Assembly (NCBI RefSeq): GCF_000759795.1
Contig: NZ_BBMZ01000008.1
Coordinates: 372,001 to 436,000, forward strand
Direction of reading: 5' to 3'
DNA: 64,000 nucleotides
Origin: Pseudescherichia vulneris NBRC 102420
GTDB lineage: Bacteria > Pseudomonadota > Gammaproteobacteria > Enterobacterales > Enterobacteriaceae
In this document: positions 9,047 through 18,058 of the stretch, piece by piece
Layout of the letters: every line of letters starts with the position of its first letter
Numbering within the stretch: position 1 is the stretch's first letter
Translations under genes and position numbers: made by a program
Notes under the pieces: generated by a model
The model's input: only the letters and a program-made list of their open reading frames with translations
The model's database searches: none
Told to the model about the DNA's origin: nothing

Positions 9047-9915
9047 TTTTCATCACCTCCTGAGGAGAGCGCATCGAGCAGGTATTGCGGCAGGGCGAAT
9101 GACGCCGTATGGACAGCCGGAGTGTAGTAGCGACAGGTCAGGCCAGCGTTGTGAAAGCGCGCCTGGATAATCTCAGTAGAGAGGTTACGCAGGATCTCGT
9201 TGTCCGTCGCCCAGGCAAAGGTCATGATGCCGCCGTAGTAGGTGGGCACCGCCGCCTGGTAGAAGCTAACGTCGCTAAAGTAGTAGCTCAGCTTTTTGTG
9301 ACTGCCTACGGCCTCATCCTGCTGCAGGAAGCTTACGCCGTTCTGAGCAACGAAGATCCCGCCTGGATTCAGGCAGCGTTTGCAGCCCGCATAGAAGTCG
9401 GAGGTAAACAGGCTCTCGCCTGGACCCACCGGATCGGTGCAGTCGGAGATAATCACGTCAAAGGTCTGCGCCGTCTGGTTGACGAAATTGACGCCGTCGT
9501 CAATCACCAGCGTAAAGCGCGGATCGTCGTAGCTGCCCGCGTTGTGATTCGGCAGATACTGGCGGCAGAACGACACAACGCCTGCATCGATCTCGACCAT
9601 GGTAATGGTTTCAACATTTTTATGCCGGCTCACTTCGCGCAGCATCGCCCCGTCGCCGCCGCCGATGATCAGCACATGCTTCGCCTGGCCGTGGGCCAGC
9701 AGCGGAACGTGGGTCATCATCTCGTGATAGATAAATTCATCACGCTCGGTGGTCTGGACAACGCCGTCCAGCGCCATCACACGGCCAAAGGCGGCGTTTT
9801 CAAAGATGATCAGATCCTGGTGATCGGTCTTCTCGTGGTAGAGCACGTTATCAACGGCAAAGTACTGACCAAACTGGTCATGCAGCGTTTCATGCCACTG
9901 GCGGGTATCAGCCAT
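9043..9915 (-). CDS. speE: Spermidine synthase (polyamine aminopropyltransferase)
   Basis: Transfers the aminopropyl group from decarboxylated AdoMet to putrescine, giving spermidine and methylthioadenosine (recycled by Mtn, also in this window). 290 residues. The ATG at 9915 is chosen because [14 protein letters not shown] aligns with the E. coli start and a strong GAAGGAGG precedes it; an in-frame upstream ATG at 9960 would add 15 unrelated residues. Visible are the nucleotide-binding motif [14 protein letters not shown], the catalytic region [12 protein letters not shown] and the substrate-binding YYGG. It is the first gene of speE-speD. Confidence 0.97.
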   Translation of the reverse strand: MADTRQWHETLHDQFGQYFAVDNVLYHEKTDHQDLIIFENAAFGRVMALDGVVQTTERDEFIYHEMMTHVPLLAHGQAKHVLIIGGGDGAMLREVSRHKNVETITMVEIDAGVVSFCRQYLPNHNAGSYDDPRFTLVIDDGVNFVNQTAQTFDVIISDCTDPVGPGESLFTSDFYAGCKRCLNPGGIFVAQNGVSFLQQDEAVGSHKKLSYYFSDVSFYQAAVPTYYGGIMTFAWATDNEILRNLSTEIIQARFHNAGLTCRYYTPAVHTASFALPQYLLDALSSGGDEN

Positions 9916-10017
9916 GCATCCTCCTTCGTTAACATCCACACAAAATGGGCGCAACATCATAGCTAACTACAGCCGCTGATGCACGGCTATAACTTTAGCA
10001 GGGGAGGCGGGTTTACG

Positions 10018-10365
10018 TTACTTGACGTAGGCCAGCAGGCTGAGGGAGTCCCGGGCCAGCGCTTTGCATTTTTTGGCAACCGGAATGCCAATGCCGCTGA
10101 GATCGCGATAGCTATCTTCGCCGAGGGATTTCATATCAAAGGTGTCGTAGTTGCTCAGATCCCACTGGTTCTGCTGGGCAAAAAACACCAGCGCCCGGCG
10201 GATCTGGCCATTCGGTAGATTCTGGTAACCACAATCGTTTTTCAGAAACACGAACACGGCCGTCAGATCGGCCATGTCCTCCGCTTCAGACTCGCTGAGA
10301 GCATAACTATTTGCTGACATCGCCAGCAGGCTGGTGAACACAACGGTTCTGAAAAACGTCTTCAT
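10018..10365 (-). CDS. yacC: YacC, PulS/OutS pilotin-like exported protein
   Basis: 115 residues, nearly identical to E. coli YacC. A signal peptide ([20 protein letters not shown]) is followed by a small all-helical domain with two cysteines (NDCGYQ and KKCKAL) that may form a disulfide. The PulS/OutS family contains type II secretion pilotins, but this member has no lipobox and no secretion genes are nearby, so its role is unknown. The ATG at 10365 is preferred; a longer frame reaching 10704 would run antisense into cueO. It is divergent from cueO, sharing a 145-base intergenic region. Confidence 0.93.
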   Translation of the reverse strand: MKTFFRTVVFTSLLAMSANSYALSESEAEDMADLTAVFVFLKNDCGYQNLPNGQIRRALVFFAQQNQWDLSNYDTFDMKSLGEDSYRDLSGIGIPVAKKCKALARDSLSLLAYVK

Positions 10366-10445
10366 TCTTTTTACCAAAACATCACGGAAATTAAACGTTA
10401 GCATACTTGTGGGTAAGCCGACGATCTTTATTATTCGCCTTTCGC

Positions 10446-10476
10446 TTGACCTTGCCGCAGGGGCAGGGTTTAAGCT
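10446..10476 (+). promoter_or_regulatory. CueR-type copper-responsive promoter of cueO
   Basis: -35 TTGACC (10446-10451) and -10 TAAGCT (10471-10476) are separated by 19 bases, the over-long spacer typical of MerR-family activated promoters. The spacer holds the dyad ACCTTGCC-N5-GGCAGGGT, matching the CueR operator pattern. This predicts Cu(I)-dependent activation by CueR, whose gene is not in this window. Confidence 0.85.
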
Positions 10477-10510
10477 CAGGAGACCGTTTGCCGACGATAA
10501 GGATTCGACT

Positions 10511-12058
10511 ATGCAACGCCGTGATTTTCTAAAATATTCCGCTGCGCTGGGGGTGATCGGCGCGTTACCAACATGGGCGCGGGCCGCCGCGCCAGAGGGG
10601 CAGGCTACGCTGCCGATACCCGATCTGCTTACTCCCGATGCCCAGAACCGCATCAGGCTCACCGTACAGGTTGGCTCCTCTACGTTTGCTGATAAAACCG
10701 CCACGACCTGGGGCTATAACGGCAACCTGCTGGGACCTGCGCTTCAGCTGCGGCAGGGCAAAGCGGTGACGGTAGAGATCCGTAACCGACTGACTGAAGA
10801 GACCACCGTTCACTGGCATGGACTGGAGGTGCCGGGTGAGGTAGATGGCGGCCCGCAGGGGATCATCCCGGCGGGCGGTGCGCGGGAAGTGACCTTCACG
10901 CCCGATCAGCGGGCGGCTACCTGCTGGTTCCATCCGCATCAGCATGGCAAAACCGGCCATCAGGTCGCGATGGGTCTGGCGGGCTTGGTCCTGATCGAGG
11001 ACAACGAGAGCCGCATGCTGCGTCTGCCCAAGCAGTGGGGCATCGACGACGTGCCGGTGATTGTGCAGGACAAACGTCTGGCTGCCGACGGCCAGATCGA
11101 TTACCAGCTCGACGTGATGAGCGCGGCGGTGGGCTGGTTTGGCGAGACCCTGCTGGCAAACGGGGCGGTCTATCCTCAGCATGCGGCCCCGCGTGGCTGG
11201 CTGCGTCTGCGCCTGCTGAACGGCTGCAATGCGCGCACCCTTAACTTTGCCCTCAGCGACGGACGTCGGATGTACGTCATCGCCAGCGACGGCGGTCATC
11301 TCGCCGAGCCGGTTGCGGTAACGGAGCTGCCGGTGCTGACCGGGGAGCGTTTTGAGGTGCTGGTGGATATCAGCGACGGCAAGCCGGTCGATCTGGTGAC
11401 GCTGCCCGTCAGCCAAATGGGGATGGCCCTTCCACCGTTTGACCAGCCGCACCCGGTTCTGCGCATCCAGCCGCTGCGGGTCACTGCTTCCGGCATGCTG
11501 CCTGATAACCTGGTTAACGTGCCAGCGCTGCCGGATCTCACGGGCTTAACCCAGCGCACCTTCCACCTGTCGATGGATCCGATGCTCGACATGATGGGCA
11601 TGCAGGCGCTGAAGGATAAGTACGGCGACAAGGCCATGACCGGAATGCATCACGGCGACATGATGGGTCATATGAATATGAACATGGATCACGGCGGCCA
11701 CGGCGGCGAGTTTGATTTCCACAGCGCCAACCGTATCAACGGTAAAGCCTTTGATATGCATAACCCGCTGTTTGCCGCGAGCAAAGGGCAGTATGAGCGC
11801 TGGGTGATTTCAGGGGAGGGGGACATGATGCAGCACCCGTTCCATATCCACGGCACGCAGTTCCGCATTCTGTCTGAAAACGGCAAGCCGCCTGCGGCCC
11901 ATCGGTCAGGCTGGAAGGATACGGTAAACGTCTACGGCGCGCGCAGCGAGGTGCTGGTGAAGTTCGATCATGATGCCCCGAAAGAGCATGCCTATATGGC
12001 GCACTGTCATCTGCTGGAGCATGAGGATACGGGAATGATGATGGGATTCACGGTATAA
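10511..12058 (+). CDS. cueO: Periplasmic multicopper oxidase CueO
   Basis: Oxidises toxic Cu(I) to Cu(II) in the periplasm. 515 residues. The ATG at 10511 gives a twin-arginine signal ([14 protein letters not shown]), so the folded enzyme is exported by Tat; AAGG lies about 9 bases upstream. All copper ligand motifs are present: HWHG, HPHQHG, HPFHIHG and the type 1/trinuclear [13 protein letters not shown] Met/His-rich insert at about residues 355-396 (MMGMQ through [20 protein letters not shown]) is the substrate Cu(I) region that is characteristic of CueO. It is preceded by a CueR-type promoter and followed by a hairpin. Confidence 0.98.
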   Translation: MQRRDFLKYSAALGVIGALPTWARAAAPEGQATLPIPDLLTPDAQNRIRLTVQVGSSTFADKTATTWGYNGNLLGPALQLRQGKAVTVEIRNRLTEETTVHWHGLEVPGEVDGGPQGIIPAGGAREVTFTPDQRAATCWFHPHQHGKTGHQVAMGLAGLVLIEDNESRMLRLPKQWGIDDVPVIVQDKRLAADGQIDYQLDVMSAAVGWFGETLLANGAVYPQHAAPRGWLRLRLLNGCNARTLNFALSDGRRMYVIASDGGHLAEPVAVTELPVLTGERFEVLVDISDGKPVDLVTLPVSQMGMALPPFDQPHPVLRIQPLRVTASGMLPDNLVNVPALPDLTGLTQRTFHLSMDPMLDMMGMQALKDKYGDKAMTGMHHGDMMGHMNMNMDHGGHGGEFDFHSANRINGKAFDMHNPLFAASKGQYERWVISGEGDMMQHPFHIHGTQFRILSENGKPPAAHRSGWKDTVNVYGARSEVLVKFDHDAPKEHAYMAHCHLLEHEDTGMMMGFTV

Positions 12059-12099
12059 AAGGTTAGCCAGCGTTACTATAAGGAATCGATCCTTTTCTC

Positions 12100-12154
12100 G
12101 ACCGCAGCGCTGTTGTTGCAGCCAGCCCATGATATTTACAGCTTCGCTGCGGTC
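12100..12154 (+). terminator. Long perfect-stem hairpin downstream of cueO
   Basis: GACCGCAGCG (12100-12109) pairs perfectly with CGCTGCGGTC (12145-12154), and an inner CTGT/ACAG pairing extends the stem past a 3-base bulge. A T-rich stretch follows (to about 12176). It is the likely cueO terminator and also marks the edge where AT-rich sequence begins. The rest of 12059-12204 holds no gene I can support. Confidence 0.5.
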
Positions 12155-12204
12155 CTTTAGATCTTTCAATTTTTTAAGATTATTATGGCGTGTAGTAACC
12201 GTTG

Positions 12205-12867
12205 TTAAATTATTGTATAGACTGCTGCTATGAATAGCATATTGAAAAAAGAGTGTAGCATTATTGGAAGCGCCAGGCCTTTAGTTAATACTCTGACACA
12301 AATGAGCAGTATGGAAAGGATAAATACAGAACTGTATTCGATTATTGACGAAAATTGTATATGCATCACACTAAAAATAAGAGAGGTAGCAAGCAATGGT
12401 ACTATCATGCCTTGTCCAGCGCCAAGCGTATTACAAAAATGACATAACGAGTCAAACAGGCAACCTCTGTAAAAAATCTCCTCACAAAATGGGCTTATAA
12501 TTATAAAGTAAATAATTCCTGGGGTGTCTGACAGAGAAAGATGCAATGAAGGAGTATGTTTATGGGTGAAGATAATGGGCAGGGCCTGCATCAAAAAAAC
12601 CACTAAAAAAAATGGTAGTGATTTTTTTAAATGTGGGCCACTGATTTGGTTCTGTTTACGGTAGAAAACAGCATACGCACAAGTACCTATGCCTATCTCC
12701 AGTATAACCATTATGAGAAAGGCGAACCCTGCGCCAATAAATTTAGACGTAATCAGCGGAGATAATGTATTACCTATGGCCGCTAAAAAAAAGCACATCA
12801 ATATAAATGATTTTTTTTGCGTGGATGACCCAACTTGGAGTTCTGTTCCTTCATTGATTACAGACAT
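12205..12867 (-). CDS. CPBP-family intramembrane metalloprotease (CAAX protease-like)
   Basis: 220 residues with about six hydrophobic segments. It carries the three motifs of the CPBP (CAAX protease and bacteriocin-processing, Abi) family: EEIFYR (Glu129, Glu130, Arg134), FSVMH (His169) and HSFFN (His205, Asn209). These form the metal-binding active site in characterised relatives such as Rce1. The family includes prenyl proteases, bacteriocin immunity or processing proteins and phage-abortive proteins; the substrate here cannot be deduced. AGGT lies 7 bases before the ATG. It sits alone in markedly AT-rich DNA between cueO and gcd, where E. coli K-12 has no gene, so horizontal acquisition is likely. 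Confidence 0.88.
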   Translation of the reverse strand: MSVINEGTELQVGSSTQKKSFILMCFFLAAIGNTLSPLITSKFIGAGFAFLIMVILEIGIGTCAYAVFYRKQNQISGPHLKKSLPFFLVVFLMQALPIIFTHKHTPSLHLSLSDTPGIIYFIIISPFCEEIFYRGCLFDSLCHFCNTLGAGQGMIVPLLATSLIFSVMHIQFSSIIEYSSVFILSILLICVRVLTKGLALPIMLHSFFNMLFIAAVYTII

Positions 12868-12917
12868 GTATTAACCTATAAAAAATAATATAGATAAAAA
12901 GTTGTTTATGCCCGCAT

Positions 12918-12983
12918 TCATAATGCTTGAGCCAAAAGTATCAATGTTGAGAATTGTATTATATCCATATATGTTGTGCGCAT
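12918..12983 (-). CDS. Possible 21-codon micro-ORF upstream of the CPBP protease
   Basis: An ATG at 12983 with a good Shine-Dalgarno (GAGG six bases upstream, within GTGAGGTG) opens a 21-residue hydrophobic frame that begins MRTTYMDIIQ and ends LILLAQAL, with a TGA at 12918-12920. It lies 50 bases upstream of the CPBP gene on the same strand. It may be a leader peptide, a membrane micropeptide or chance; short frames of this size are common in AT-rich DNA. The 12868-13165 gap otherwise holds AT-rich sequence and a BIME. Confidence 0.3.
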   Translation of the reverse strand: MRTTYMDIIQFSTLILLAQAL

Positions 12984-13060
12984 AATGCACCTCACTATTA
13001 CACGTATAATCTGTGTGGGGAATTGTGCATTTGTAAGAAATTATTTCTTTGAAGTAAGTG

Positions 13061-13149
13061 GTAGGCCGGGTAAGCGTAGCGCCACCCGGCGTCAGGTGCC
13101 TTATTCGACATCGTAACGCCCGGCGGCGCGAAGCTTGCCGGGCCTACAG
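13061..13149. repeat. REP/BIME palindrome pair upstream of the CPBP gene, at the gcd 3' end
   Basis: Two inverted REP units (GTAGGCCGGGTAAGCG and GCGCGAAGCTTGCCGGGCC) face each other across a short linker. It lies just beyond the gcd stop and marks the border between the AT-rich insert and core DNA. Confidence 0.88.
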
Positions 13150-13165
13150 AACTACATTAATTCTA

Positions 13166-15556
13166 TTACTTCTCGTCGTCGGGCAGCGCGTAGGCAACGA
13201 TATAGTCGCCCATCTTGGTACCAAACGAACCGTGACCACCCGCAGAGATGACAACGTACTGCTTGCCATTCACTTCATAGGTCATCGGCGTTGCCTGACC
13301 ACCCGCTGGCAGACGACCCTGCCACAGCTTCTCACCGTTGCTCATGTTGTAGGCGCGCAGGTAGTTATCTGCGGTCGCCGCGATGAACAGCACGTTACCG
13401 GCGGTAGAGATCGGGCCACCCAGCATTGGCATACCGGTGGTGAACGGTAATGGGATCGGCATCGGGAACGGCAGGCTATCCTGCGGCGTACCGATACGTT
13501 TTTTCCACACCACTTCATTGGTTTTCAGATCCAGCGCGGAGATGTAACCCCAGGCAGGCTGTTTACACGGCAGGCCAATCGGTGACAGGAACGGGTTCAG
13601 GGTGACACCGTACGGCACGCCGTACTGCGGCTGAATACCTGACTCAGAGCCAGTACCCTGACCATTTTCCGGCTCTTCCATCGGGTTACCCGGACCACGC
13701 GGCATCAGCTTAGAGACAAACGGCAGCGCCATCGGGTTGGCAATCGCCACCTGACGGTGCGGATCCACAGAGATACCGCCCCACTCGAACATCCCCAGGT
13801 TACCCGGGAATACCAGCGTACCCTGCTCAGACGGCGGCGTGAAGATGCCTTCGTAGCGCAGGTTCTGGAAGATCACGCGGCACACCAGCTGGTCAAACAT
13901 AGTGGCACCCCACATGTCTGCCCCGCTCAGATCTTTCTTCGGACGGAAGCTCAGGTCGGAGAACGGCTGGGTTTTGGTAACGTAGTCACCTTTGGCCGCA
14001 CCCTGCGGAACCGGCTTCTCTGGCGCTGGCACAACCAGCTGACCGTTACGGCGATCCAGCACGAAGATGTTACCGGTTTTCGCCGGGGCATAGATTACCG
14101 GTACGGTTTGACCCTTAACGGTAATATCTGCCAGCGTCGGCTGGGACGGCATATCCATATCCCACAGATCGTGGTGTACGGTCTGATAGCTCCACGCCAG
14201 TTTACCGGTGGTGGCGTTCAGGGCCACGATAGAGCTGGCGTAACGCTCCTGCTCCGGCGTACGGTTACCGCCCCAGATGTCTGGCGTGGTGACGCCCATC
14301 GGCAGATAGACCAGATCCAGCTTGGCATCATAGGCCGCCGGTGCCCAGGAGTTCGGCGAGTTCGGCGTAAAGTGATGCTCGTCCGCTGGAATGGCATTCG
14401 GATCTTTCGCGCCCGGATCGAAGGCCCACAGCAGTGCGCCAGTGTTGATATCGAAACCGCGAATAACACCAGACGGCTCACGGGTAGAGTAGTTATCGGT
14501 TACCGCACCGGCAATAACAATCACCTTATCAGTAACGATCGGCGGCGAGGTTGGCTCGTACATGCCTGGGGTAGTGACCGGCATGTTGGTTTGCAGGTTC
14601 AGAATACCTTTGTTAGCAAAGGATTCGCACAGCTTGCCGTTGTCGGCGTTGACGGCGAACAGACGACCATCGTTTACCGGCAGAATGATGCGGCGCGGGC
14701 AGTTAGCTACCACGTCCGGGCTAGCATTGTTGGCGTTCGCCTCATGATAGGAGACGCCACGGCAGGTCACGTGCTGGAACGACGGATTGGTGTTCAGCTG
14801 CGGATCGAAGTGCCACTTCTCTTTACCCGTTGCGGCATCCAGGGCAAACAGACGCTGGTGCGCGGTGCAGAGGAACAGAGTGTCGCCAACCTTAATCGGC
14901 GTGACTTCATTGGTGATCTCACCCGGATCGGTTGGCAGCTTCAGATCGCCGGTACGGAATACCCAGGCCTCTTTCAGCTTGTGCACGTTGTCGGCGTTGA
15001 TCTGCTTCAGCGGGGAGTAGCGCTGACCCTCCTGGTTACGACCATAGGCCGGCCAGTCGGCATCTGCGACCTGAGAGATCGGTGCAGCAGGCGTCGCATC
15101 AGCGCTCAGCGTGCCGTTAATCTCCTGCGGATCGTTAAAGCCCGCCCAGGTCAGCATCCCGCCGGTGATCACCAGCGCCACCAGCAGGGCGGCGACCGCA
15201 CCGTTGGCAGGCACGATCAGGCGACGCCAGACAAACGGCAGCACCAGCCAGATACCAAAGAAGACGAGGATGTCGCTGCGCGGGGTGAGCGCCCAGAAGT
15301 CGAAGCCGACTTCCCAGACGCCCCAGATCATGGTGCCGAGCAGGAGCGCGGCGTAGAGCCAGAGCGCTGCACGCTTGCTACGCCACAGCAGCCAGGCGAC
15401 GCCGAGCATGATAAGACCGGCAACGGGGTAGTACCAGGAGCCGCCAACGGCGACCAGCCAGACCCCACCGATCAGGAGGAATAGTCCGCATAGTGCTGCG
15501 AACAGGGCTGTTAACGTCACGAGCACGCGCGACGTCCGAGCTTTTGTTTCTGCCAT
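13166..15556 (-). CDS. gcd: Quinoprotein (PQQ) glucose dehydrogenase, membrane-bound
   Basis: Oxidises glucose to gluconate in the periplasm with PQQ and passes electrons to ubiquinone. 796 residues, as in E. coli. The ATG at 15556 (MAETKARTSRVLVTL) is chosen over an in-frame ATG at 15613. The N-terminus has five membrane helices (about residues 10-140), then an eight-bladed PQQ propeller (WPAYGRNQEGQRYSPL, W-motif repeats such as GKEKWHFDP, GKLAWSYQT and NEVVWKK). No pqq synthesis genes are in the window. A perfect CRP consensus site lies upstream; E. coli gcd is under cAMP-CRP control. Confidence 0.98.
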   Translation of the reverse strand: MAETKARTSRVLVTLTALFAALCGLFLLIGGVWLVAVGGSWYYPVAGLIMLGVAWLLWRSKRAALWLYAALLLGTMIWGVWEVGFDFWALTPRSDILVFFGIWLVLPFVWRRLIVPANGAVAALLVALVITGGMLTWAGFNDPQEINGTLSADATPAAPISQVADADWPAYGRNQEGQRYSPLKQINADNVHKLKEAWVFRTGDLKLPTDPGEITNEVTPIKVGDTLFLCTAHQRLFALDAATGKEKWHFDPQLNTNPSFQHVTCRGVSYHEANANNASPDVVANCPRRIILPVNDGRLFAVNADNGKLCESFANKGILNLQTNMPVTTPGMYEPTSPPIVTDKVIVIAGAVTDNYSTREPSGVIRGFDINTGALLWAFDPGAKDPNAIPADEHHFTPNSPNSWAPAAYDAKLDLVYLPMGVTTPDIWGGNRTPEQERYASSIVALNATTGKLAWSYQTVHHDLWDMDMPSQPTLADITVKGQTVPVIYAPAKTGNIFVLDRRNGQLVVPAPEKPVPQGAAKGDYVTKTQPFSDLSFRPKKDLSGADMWGATMFDQLVCRVIFQNLRYEGIFTPPSEQGTLVFPGNLGMFEWGGISVDPHRQVAIANPMALPFVSKLMPRGPGNPMEEPENGQGTGSESGIQPQYGVPYGVTLNPFLSPIGLPCKQPAWGYISALDLKTNEVVWKKRIGTPQDSLPFPMPIPLPFTTGMPMLGGPISTAGNVLFIAATADNYLRAYNMSNGEKLWQGRLPAGGQATPMTYEVNGKQYVVISAGGHGSFGTKMGDYIVAYALPDDEK

Positions 15557-15614
15557 AGAAAGAGACTCTTCATGTTTAATATTTTGATAGCAATTAATTA
15601 TAGGATTTAACAAG

Positions 15615-15630
15615 TGTGACCGTCATCACA
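15615..15630. promoter_or_regulatory. CRP binding site between gcd and hpt
   Basis: TGTGA-N6-TCACA, a perfect match to the CRP half-sites and spacing, 59 bases upstream of the gcd start and in the divergent gcd/hpt control region. Confidence 0.8.
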
Positions 15631-15672
15631 TATTTGGCTTTTCTTAACTCACGCCCCCAATAAAAGCATTTG

Positions 15673-15683
15673 CTGGTATACTG
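15673..15683 (+). promoter_or_regulatory. Extended -10 promoter element of hpt
   Basis: TATACT at 15678-15683 is preceded by a TG dinucleotide in the extended -10 position. No good -35 is seen. It lies about 75 bases before the hpt start. Confidence 0.5.
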
Positions 15684-15758
15684 GCGCGCTAATGAATTGA
15701 TGCTGGAATAGACGCTATCCGCATCGAGTGAGTGGTTAAAAAATCAAACGGTTAGCAT

Positions 15759-16301
15759 ATGAAACATACTGTTGAAGTGATGATCCCGGAAGCGGAGATC
15801 AAAGCGCGTATTAGTGAACTGGGTCGTCAAATCACCGAACGCTATCAGGAGAGCGGCAGCGAGATGGTGCTGGTGGGCCTGCTGCGCGGCTCGTTTATGT
15901 TTATGGCCGATCTGTGCCGCGAAGTGCAGGTCCCGCATGAGGTCGATTTTATGACCGCCTCCAGCTACGGCAGCGGTATGTCCACCACCCGTGACGTAAA
16001 AATCCTCAAGGATCTGGATGAAGACATTCGCGGTAAAGACGTGCTGATCGTCGAAGATATTATCGACTCAGGAAATACGCTCTCTAAAGTGCGTGAGATC
16101 CTCAGCCTGCGCGAGCCGAAGTCGCTGGCGATCTGTACCCTGCTGGATAAACCATCGCGTCGGGAAGTTGAGGTGCCGGTAGAATTTGTTGGCTTCTCGA
16201 TCCCGGACGAGTTTGTCGTGGGTTACGGCATCGACTATGCCCAGCGCTATCGTCATCTGCCTTACGTAGGCAAAGTGGTGCCGCTGGAAGAGCAGGCATA
16301 A
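15759..16301 (+). CDS. hpt: Hypoxanthine phosphoribosyltransferase
   Basis: Purine salvage: hypoxanthine plus PRPP gives IMP. 180 residues, two longer than E. coli, with a divergent tail (VVPLEEQA). The PRPP-binding loop [13 protein letters not shown] is intact, as are the flexible-loop region ([12 protein letters not shown]) and the purine-binding [15 protein letters not shown]. It is divergent from gcd and convergent with can. The Shine-Dalgarno is weak. Confidence 0.97.
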   Translation: MKHTVEVMIPEAEIKARISELGRQITERYQESGSEMVLVGLLRGSFMFMADLCREVQVPHEVDFMTASSYGSGMSTTRDVKILKDLDEDIRGKDVLIVEDIIDSGNTLSKVREILSLREPKSLAICTLLDKPSRREVEVPVEFVGFSIPDEFVVGYGIDYAQRYRHLPYVGKVVPLEEQA

Positions 16302-16333
16302 AAAAGCCCGGTAGCGATTACGCTTTACCGGGC
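16300..16333 (-). terminator. Terminator of can, REP-like hairpin
   Basis: GCCCGGTA pairs with TACCGGGC; read on the minus strand the stem is followed by a run of T that abuts the hpt stop codon. It may also protect the 3' end of hpt mRNA. Confidence 0.75.
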
Positions 16334-16361
16334 CTGACAAACGCGTGCCGCCAGGGCACGC

Positions 16362-17024
16362 TTATTTGTGGTTAATATGCTTCTGGCCGATGTTGGACAC
16401 GCCCTTGCGATAGCCCTGTTCAAGAGTATCGCGGCTGGTAGCGGTGACGTCGAGATCGCGCAGCAGGCCGTCGTGAATACCGTAGGCCCAGCCGTGGATA
16501 GTGACATTCTGCCCGCGTTTCCACGCCGACTGCATGATCGTTGAGTGGCCCAGGTTATAGACCTGCTCCATCACGTTCAGCTCGCACAGGGTGTCGAGGC
16601 GACGCTCTTCCGGCATTTCGCTCAGCAGCGCGTTGTGCTTGAGCCAGATGTCACGGATGTGCAGCAGCCAGTTGTTGATCAGCCCCAGCTCAGGGTTTTC
16701 AACCGCCGCCTGGACGCCACCGCAGCCGTAGTGGCCGCAGATGATGATGTGCTCAACTTCCAGCACGTCCACCGCGTACTGCACTACCGACAGGCAGTTC
16801 AGATCGGTGTGGATAACCAGGTTGGCGACGTTACGGTGAACGAACAGCTCACCCGGCTCAAGGCCGGTCAAACGCTCGGCGGGAACGCGGCTGTCAGAGC
16901 AGCCAATCCACAGGAAACGCGGCTTCTGGGCTTTTGACAGGGTCTCGAAAAATCCGGGATCCTCTTCCACCAGCATTTTTGACCATAGTGCATTGTTACT
17001 GATGAGTGTATCTATATCTTTCAT
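16362..17024 (-). CDS. can: Beta-class carbonic anhydrase
   Basis: Interconverts CO2 and bicarbonate for carboxylation reactions. The 220-residue product from the ATG at 17024 matches E. coli Can in length. Zinc ligands and catalytic dyad are seen in [10 protein letters not shown] (Cys, Asp, Arg) and [10 protein letters not shown] (His, Cys). An in-frame ATG at 17081 adds 19 residues not found in E. coli and is rejected. It is divergent from yadG. Confidence 0.97.
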   Translation of the reverse strand: MKDIDTLISNNALWSKMLVEEDPGFFETLSKAQKPRFLWIGCSDSRVPAERLTGLEPGELFVHRNVANLVIHTDLNCLSVVQYAVDVLEVEHIIICGHYGCGGVQAAVENPELGLINNWLLHIRDIWLKHNALLSEMPEERRLDTLCELNVMEQVYNLGHSTIMQSAWKRGQNVTIHGWAYGIHDGLLRDLDVTATSRDTLEQGYRKGVSNIGQKHINHK

Positions 17025-17131
17025 GGCGGTTAACGACCTGTAACCAAGTAAATGCGTTGAGCTAATATAGGTCAACTCCATTTAATTTTAAACCACACAT
17101 AGAGTGTCAGAAAAAAGGTAAGCGAAACGAC

Positions 17132-18058
17132 ATGACCATTGCACTGGAGCTTGAGCAGCTTAAAAAAACCTATCCGGGCGGCGTGCAGGCGCTGCGCGGC
17201 ATTGATTTAAAAGTAGAAGCGGGTGACTTCTACGCGCTTCTGGGACCCAACGGTGCGGGTAAATCGACCACTATCGGCATCGTCAGTTCGCTGGTAAATA
17301 AAACCTCGGGGCGGGTAAGCGTCTTTGGCTACGACCTGCAGAAGGACGTGGTAAACGCTAAACGTCAGCTTGGCCTGGTGCCGCAGGAGTTCAACTTCAA
17401 CCCTTTTGAGACGGTACAGCAGATTGTTGTCAACCAGGCGGGCTACTATGGCGTAGAGCGCCAGGAAGCGCTGATCCGTAGCGAAAAGTACCTTAAGCAG
17501 CTCGATCTGTGGGAAAAACGCAACGAAAAGGCGCGGATGCTCTCCGGCGGGATGAAACGCCGCCTGATGATCGCCCGGGCGCTGATGCATGAGCCTAAGC
17601 TGCTGATCCTCGACGAGCCTACCGCTGGGGTGGACATTGAGCTGCGCCGTTCCATGTGGGGCTTCCTGAAAGATTTGAACGCTCAGGGCACGACCATTAT
17701 CCTCACCACCCACTATCTGGAAGAGGCGGAGATGCTCTGCCGCAACATCGGCATTATCCAGCACGGCGAGCTGGTGGAGAACACCTCCATGAAGTCGCTG
17801 CTGGCCAAGCTGAAATCAGAGACCTTTATCCTCGACCTGGCTGCGAAAAGTCCGCTGCCGAAGCTGGAAGGCTACCAGTACCGGCTGGTTGATACCTCAA
17901 CCCTGGAGGTCGAGGTGCTGCGCGAGCAGGGGATCAACAGCGTCTTTAGCCAGCTGAGCGCCCAGGGCGTTCAGGTATTAAGCATGCGTAACAAAGCCAA
18001 CCGTTTAGAAGAGCTGTTTGTCACGCTGGTACACAATAAAAAAGGAGACCACGCATGA
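17132..18058 (+). CDS. yadG: ABC transporter ATP-binding protein YadG
   Basis: 308 residues. Walker A GPNGAGKST, the ABC signature LSGGMKRR, Walker B LLILDEPTAGVD and the switch His (TTHYLEEAE) are all present. The C-terminal 80 residues form the usual ABC-2 accessory region. It pairs with the membrane subunit YadH, whose ATG overlaps the stop by 4 bases (ATGA). The substrate is unknown; the family (multidrug/polysaccharide-type exporters) suggests export. Confidence 0.95.
   Translation: MTIALELEQLKKTYPGGVQALRGIDLKVEAGDFYALLGPNGAGKSTTIGIVSSLVNKTSGRVSVFGYDLQKDVVNAKRQLGLVPQEFNFNPFETVQQIVVNQAGYYGVERQEALIRSEKYLKQLDLWEKRNEKARMLSGGMKRRLMIARALMHEPKLLILDEPTAGVDIELRRSMWGFLKDLNAQGTTIILTTHYLEEAEMLCRNIGIIQHGELVENTSMKSLLAKLKSETFILDLAAKSPLPKLEGYQYRLVDTSTLEVEVLREQGINSVFSQLSAQGVQVLSMRNKANRLEELFVTLVHNKKGDHA

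Noticed and set aside
13757-15484. Long open frame (575 codons) on the plus strand opposite gcd
   Set aside because: Antisense shadow of the gcd coding frame; Arg/His-rich composition typical of reverse reading of GC-rich genes.
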